Shown in pieces: positions 60,486 to 64,000 of a DNA stretch of 64,000 nucleotides; positions within the stretch are counted from its first letter, which is position 1, and each line of letters opens with the position of its first letter. The notes beneath the pieces are model-generated. The model made no database searches. It had not been told where the DNA came from and saw only the letters and a program-made list of their open reading frames with translations. A program made the position numbers and the translations under genes. The stretch is from contig NZ_CP108080.1 in assembly GCF_036181745.1 (NCBI RefSeq), forward strand, positions 2,790,001 to 2,854,000, read 5' to 3'. This DNA comes from Streptomyces sp. NBC_00259 (lineage in GTDB: Bacteria > Actinomycetota > Actinomycetes > Streptomycetales > Streptomycetaceae).

Positions 60486-61154
60486 TCAGACGCCCCGGGC
60501 CTCCGTCAGATACGCCGACACCACGACGTTCGCCGTGTACGAGCTGGTCTTCTTGTCGTAGGTGCCGCCGCAGGTGATCAGCCGGAGTTCCGCGCGGCCC
60601 GGCTCGCGCACCCCGTAGACCTTCTGGGCGTCGAACCTCTCCCTGCTGAAGACCTGGACGTCGTCGATGGTGAAGACGGCGACCGAACCGTCCGTGCGGG
60701 TCACCCGGATCTTCTCGCCGGGGCGGGCCGCGCTGAGGTTGTAGAAGACCGCCGGCTTGGTCGTGGTGTCGACATGGCCGACGAAGAGCGCGGCGCCCCT
60801 GGCGCCGGGCCGGGTACCGGTGCCGAACCAGCCGACGGTGTTCGGCAGTTCGTACGGCGGCGGCTCGACCGCGCCCGTCGTGTCGAGCCCGCGCGCGACG
60901 ACCGGGGCCGAAACGCCGATCGACGGGATGTCCACCCTGCTCGGCCCCACGGGTGTCAGCGGATCGCGGGCGGGCGGCAGCGGCACACCGAGCGGGCGGC
61001 CCACCGCGGCCACATCGCCGGTCGTGGGGGCGGAGGCCCCACCGGGGCCGTCGGTGGCGTCCCGGCCCCAGAGCCACAGCGCCAGCAGCAGGATGGCCCA
61101 GGCCAGCCCCGTGAGCAGCCGGCCGTTGCCCGGCGCGCGTTCACCGGAGGACAC
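60486..61154 (-). CDS. class F sortase
   Basis: 222 residues. An N-terminal membrane helix (GLAWAILLLALWLWG) is followed by a linker and sortase barrel. His lies in LFVGHVDTTT, catalytic Cys in LRLITCGGTYD and Arg two strands away. Sortases link surface proteins to the cell wall. The adjacent co-oriented repeat protein with a C-terminal helix and Arg-rich tail is the obvious partner, though it lacks a canonical LPxTG. Confidence 0.85.
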   Translation of the reverse strand: MSSGERAPGNGRLLTGLAWAILLLALWLWGRDATDGPGGASAPTTGDVAAVGRPLGVPLPPARDPLTPVGPSRVDIPSIGVSAPVVARGLDTTGAVEPPPYELPNTVGWFGTGTRPGARGAALFVGHVDTTTKPAVFYNLSAARPGEKIRVTRTDGSVAVFTIDDVQVFSRERFDAQKVYGVREPGRAELRLITCGGTYDKKTSSYTANVVVSAYLTEARGV

Positions 61155-61158
61155 GCGT

Positions 61159-61926
61159 TCAGTCCCGGTCCGAGGAGCCGATGCGCCGGCGGCGGGCGCT
61201 GCGGAAGGCGACGGCCACGGCCGCGACTCCGGCGAGGATCAGCCCGATCACCGTGTGCGGGGTCCCGGGGCCCTGGGTGTCGGCGGACTTGGCGGCCTGC
61301 GCGGCCGGCTCGGTGGCGGCGCCGCCGCCCCCGGCCCGTACCGGAGCGACCGGAGTCTGCGCGGGGTCGGGGTCCTGGAGATCGTCGAGCGAGGACTCGT
61401 CCTCGCCCCCGCCCTCGTCGTCACCCTCGTCCTCGTCGTCCCCGCCCTGCCCCTCGCGGTCCCCGCCCTGGCTCTCGCGGTCCTTCTTGCCTTCGCCAGA
61501 CCCTTGGTCCTGCTTGGGATCCTTCTTGCCTTCCCCGGAGCCCTGATCCTGCTTCGGGTCCTTCTTGCCTTCCCCGGACCCCTGATCCTGCTTCGGGTCC
61601 TTCTTGCCTTCCCCGGAGCCCTGATCCTGCTTCGGGTCCTTCTTGCCTTCCCCGGACCCCTGATCCTGCTTCGGGTCCTTCTTGCCTTCGCCGGAGCCCT
61701 GATCCTGCTTGGGATCCTTCTTGCTGTTCGGGTCCTCGCGGTCCTGTCTCTGGTTCTGCTGCTCCTCCTCGCCCTGTTTCCCGTCGGGCTGGGCGGCGGC
61801 GGGGTGGAGGACCGTGACTCTGAGCTGCTCGCCTTCGTCTGCGTGCGCGGTCCCGGTGGCGGGCGCCAGAATCAGGAAGCCGGCGGCCGCCCCCACCACA
61901 CGGAGAGCAATCGAAACTGAACGCAT
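61159..61926 (-). CDS. secreted repeat protein with C-terminal anchor, sortase-linked
   Basis: 255 residues. The signal peptide ends near TAHA-DEGEQ. After a Gln/Glu/Asp-rich stretch come six perfect copies of a 13-residue unit (KKDPKQDQGSGEG), one degenerate copy, and an acidic segment (DDEDEGDDEGGGEDE). The C-terminus has a helix (VIGLILAGVAAVAVAF) and RSARRRRIG tail, the layout of a sortase substrate, but the sorting motif is not recognisable (GTPHTVIG). Alternating basic and acidic blocks suggest a flexible wall-spanning stalk. Lies 4 bp upstream of the sortase gene. Confidence 0.8.
   Translation of the reverse strand: MRSVSIALRVVGAAAGFLILAPATGTAHADEGEQLRVTVLHPAAAQPDGKQGEEEQQNQRQDREDPNSKKDPKQDQGSGEGKKDPKQDQGSGEGKKDPKQDQGSGEGKKDPKQDQGSGEGKKDPKQDQGSGEGKKDPKQDQGSGEGKKDRESQGGDREGQGGDDEDEGDDEGGGEDESSLDDLQDPDPAQTPVAPVRAGGGGAATEPAAQAAKSADTQGPGTPHTVIGLILAGVAAVAVAFRSARRRRIGSSDRD
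61489..61722 (-). repeat. six perfect-register 39-bp tandem repeats inside the surface protein gene
   Basis: Each 39-bp unit encodes the same 13 residues. Units differ only at synonymous positions, such as GATCCC versus GACCCG and GGC/GGG. This shows selection on the protein sequence as well as possible copy-number change by recombination. A degenerate seventh unit follows at 61450-61488. Confidence 0.93.
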
Positions 61927-62007
61927 TGTGAACCTCCTGGTATCAGAAGATTCACGCGTTCCGCCCGTTTCCGCATCTCCAGCAGACCCAGACGGGTCAG
62001 TACCGCC

Positions 62008-62787
62008 TCAGATCCGGTCGACGAGGTCCGCGATCGAATCGGCCACGTTCGACGGCCGGAACGGGTAGCGGTCGATGTCGGCGGGCGTGGTCAGGCCGGT
62101 CAGCACCAGGAACGTCTCCATGCCGGCCTCCAGGCCGGCCAGCACGTCGGTGTCCATCCGGTCGCCGATCATCGCGCTGGACTCCGAGTGGGCCCCTATC
62201 GCGTTCAGCCCGGCCCGCATCATCAGCGGATTCGGCTTGCCCACGAAGTACGGGTCCTTCCCCGTGGCCTTCGTGATCAGCGCGGCGACGGATCCGGTGG
62301 CCGGCAGCGGGCCCTCGGCCGACGGGCCGGTCTCGTCCGGGTTGGTGCCGATGAAGCGCGCCCCGCCGTTGATCAGCCGGATCGCCTTCGTCAGGGCCTC
62401 GAAGCTGTACGTACGGGTCTCGCCGAGGACGACGTAGTCGGGGTCGTGGTCGGTGAGGACGTACCCGATGTCGTGCAGCGCGGTGGTCAGACCGGCTTCG
62501 CCGATGACGTACGCCGTGCCGCCGGGACGCTGGTCGTCCAGGAACTTGGCGGTGGCCAGCGCGGACGTCCAGATGTTCTCGACCGGCACGTCCAGACCCA
62601 TTCGGGCGAGCCGGGCGTGCAGGTCACGCGGGGTGTAGATGGAATTGTTCGTGAGGACCAGGAAGGGCTTCCCGGTCTCGCGGAGCTTCTTGATGAAGGA
62701 GTCGGCGCCCGGGATCGGGACGCCTTCATGGATGAGAACACCGTCCATGTCGGTGAGCCAGGATTCGATCGGCTTACGCTCGGCCAT
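62008..62787 (-). CDS. HAD-superfamily IIA phosphatase (NagD-like)
   Basis: 259 residues. HAD motifs: nucleophile DMDGVL (near residue 14), motif II LTNNS, the type IIA cap (VIGEAGLTTALHDIGY, YVVLGETRTYSFEAL), motif III Lys in VGKPNPLMM and motif IV MIGDRMDTDVLAGLEAGM. Dephosphorylates a small phosphorylated metabolite; the substrate is not predictable here. Confidence 0.9.
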   Translation of the reverse strand: MAERKPIESWLTDMDGVLIHEGVPIPGADSFIKKLRETGKPFLVLTNNSIYTPRDLHARLARMGLDVPVENIWTSALATAKFLDDQRPGGTAYVIGEAGLTTALHDIGYVLTDHDPDYVVLGETRTYSFEALTKAIRLINGGARFIGTNPDETGPSAEGPLPATGSVAALITKATGKDPYFVGKPNPLMMRAGLNAIGAHSESSAMIGDRMDTDVLAGLEAGMETFLVLTGLTTPADIDRYPFRPSNVADSIADLVDRI

Positions 62788-62897
62788 GAAGCGGACTCCT
62801 GCTGTGTGCGGACGTGCTGGTGGGGCGCCGCCACGACGATGTGCCGACGCCCCCAGCGTAATCAGGTGGACGGGATAGTGACCCCGTCGATCACCGG

Positions 62898-63959
62898 TCA
62901 GCTACCGGTGGCGGACTTCCAGGAATCGACGTACTTCTGGAGGTTCGTGTCGATGTCCTTCCAGTTCGGCTCGAACACCTGAACGCCTGCCAGGATCTTG
63001 GTCAGCTCGATGGCGTTGGCGTCGGTCGCCTTGATGTCGGAGCGTGCCGCGAAGCCGCCGCCGATCTCGCTGACCTGCTTCTGAGCCTTCTCGCCCAGCA
63101 TGTAGTCGAGGAGCTTCTTGCCGTTCTCGGTGTGCGGGGCATCGTTGACGAGGCCGGCGGCGTACGGGAGCGCGAACGTCGTGGGCTTGCCGCCCGCCTT
63201 CGCCGGGAACCAGATGCCGAGGTTCGGCATGGACTTGGACTGGGCGAAGTTCATCTGGACGTCACCGTTGGCGACGAGGATCTCGCCCTTGTCCACCTTG
63301 GGGGCGAGCTTGGAGGTGGAGGAGGACGGGCCGACGTTGTTGGCCTGGAGCTTCTTCAGGTACTCCATCGCCGGCTCCTCGCCGCCGAAGTCGTGCATGG
63401 CCTTGATGACGACGGCGGTTCCGTCGCCGGCGACGCCCGGGGTCGAGTACTGGAGCTTGTCCTTGAACCTGCCGTCCAGGAGCTCCTCCCAGGTCTTCGG
63501 GGCCTGGGCCAGCTCCTTCTTGTTGTAGATGAAGCCGAAGTAGTTGTTCACGACGGACGTCCACTTGCCGTCGCCGGACTTGTCGGCGCCGTTGACCTTG
63601 TCCGCGCCGGCCGGCTCGTACGCCTGGAGCAGCCCCTTGGAGTCGGCCTGCTGGATGAACGGGGGAAGGGTGACGAGCACGTCGGCCTGGGTGTTGCTCT
63701 TCTCGCGGGCGGCGCGCTGCACCATCTCGCCGGAGCCGCCCTCGACGTACTTGACCTTGATGCCGGTCTCCTTCTCGAAGTCCTTGAAGACCTGGTCGTA
63801 CCAGCCGTCGCCGTTCTCGCCCTTGAGGCCGTCGGCGCTGTAGACGGTGACGACCTTCTCGTCGGAGGCGGCGGAGGAGCCTGAGCAGGCGGTGAGGGTG
63901 GCGGCGAGGGCGAGGCTGCCGGTGACGGCGGCGGTGACCGTGATGACGTTGCGGCGCAT
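62898..63959 (-). CDS. ABC transporter substrate-binding lipoprotein (aminoethylphosphonate/iron type)
   Basis: 353 residues from ATG 63959 (AGGAG about 10 bases upstream; a TTG 12 bases earlier is possible). Lipobox TLTAC near residue 25. A type 2 periplasmic-binding fold follows (VVTVYSADGLKGENGDGWYD, VEGGSGEMVQR, PKTWEELLDGRFKDKLQYST, ALPYAAGLVNDAPHTENGKK). It resembles 2-aminoethylphosphonate- and Fe3+/thiamine-binding proteins. Its permease and ATPase genes would lie downstream on the minus strand but are absent here, so they must be elsewhere. Substrate uncertain. Confidence 0.75.
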   Translation of the reverse strand: MRRNVITVTAAVTGSLALAATLTACSGSSAASDEKVVTVYSADGLKGENGDGWYDQVFKDFEKETGIKVKYVEGGSGEMVQRAAREKSNTQADVLVTLPPFIQQADSKGLLQAYEPAGADKVNGADKSGDGKWTSVVNNYFGFIYNKKELAQAPKTWEELLDGRFKDKLQYSTPGVAGDGTAVVIKAMHDFGGEEPAMEYLKKLQANNVGPSSSTSKLAPKVDKGEILVANGDVQMNFAQSKSMPNLGIWFPAKAGGKPTTFALPYAAGLVNDAPHTENGKKLLDYMLGEKAQKQVSEIGGGFAARSDIKATDANAIELTKILAGVQVFEPNWKDIDTNLQKYVDSWKSATGS

Positions 63960-64000
63960 GGCGTGGGACAACTCCTGTCGGGACTGTCTGTGAGGGTGTG

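Noticed and set aside
61489..61722. CRISPR-like array
   Set aside because: The 39-bp repeats are contiguous, have no spacers and encode perfect amino-acid repeats in a secreted protein.

Overview
The window is a GC-rich (about 70% or more) actinobacterial chromosome segment, and gene content and order point to Streptomyces. Diagnostic items are adpA with its single TTA (bldA) codon next to orn and tRNA-His, the cebR/cebEFG/bglC cellobiose locus, the diguanylate cyclase gene cdgA, and the cslA-glxA-cslZ cell-surface glycan locus. No IS element, prophage, CRISPR array or rRNA was found. Most long ORFs opposite real genes are GC-driven shadows.

Left part (1-10.4 kb): a cut-off GPR1/FUN34/YaaH transporter gene, a universal stress protein, a small membrane protein, adpA-orn, tRNA-His and its terminator. 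Next comes the most striking locus: a bacterial Ro60 (TROVE/vWA) gene preceded by three tandem Y-RNA-like elements. Two of these carry a circularly permuted tRNA-like module, as in the YrlA family; the middle one is a minimal form. A 25-bp near-copy of the tRNA-His 3' end lies just after the Ro60 gene. An HD-domain nucleotidase, an XRE regulator and a small divergent unit follow. That unit encodes two Cys-rich mini-proteins, a 36-aa Pro-rich peptide and an isoaspartyl-type peptide methyltransferase broken by an in-frame TGA.

Middle part (10.4-45.4 kb): the cellobiose uptake and hydrolysis locus with a perfect CebR operator; a CBM2-GH18 chitinase; a two-component pair; a spermidine-synthase-like protein; an NsdA-like regulator; and a phosphatase. 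A three-gene unit then encodes a RecB/Cas4-like nuclease, an unrecognised 529-aa protein and an SF1 helicase. After it come a primase/polymerase-like protein abutting tRNA-Lys, an M6 protease, cdgA, a luciferase-like oxidoreductase and a MazG-like protein. The section ends with a catabolic/transport set: two maleate-isomerase-like proteins, a hydroxyacid dehydrogenase, an amidase, a DUF3830 protein, an EhuBCDA-type ABC importer and an IclR regulator.

Right part (45.3-64 kb): a second tRNA-Lys, a Tat-exported TolB-propeller amidohydrolase, an acyl-CoA ligase, and an LPMO with a DasR-type site upstream. These are followed by an SPFH protein, a cell-wall hydrolase, a third tRNA-Lys, cslA-glxA and convergent cslZ. 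The window closes with a class F sortase next to a protein with six perfect 13-residue repeats, a NagD-like HAD phosphatase, and a substrate-binding lipoprotein of the aminoethylphosphonate/iron type.

All calls come from reading sequence and motifs. No homology search or folding program was run, so names resting on synteny or recalled family features are inference.
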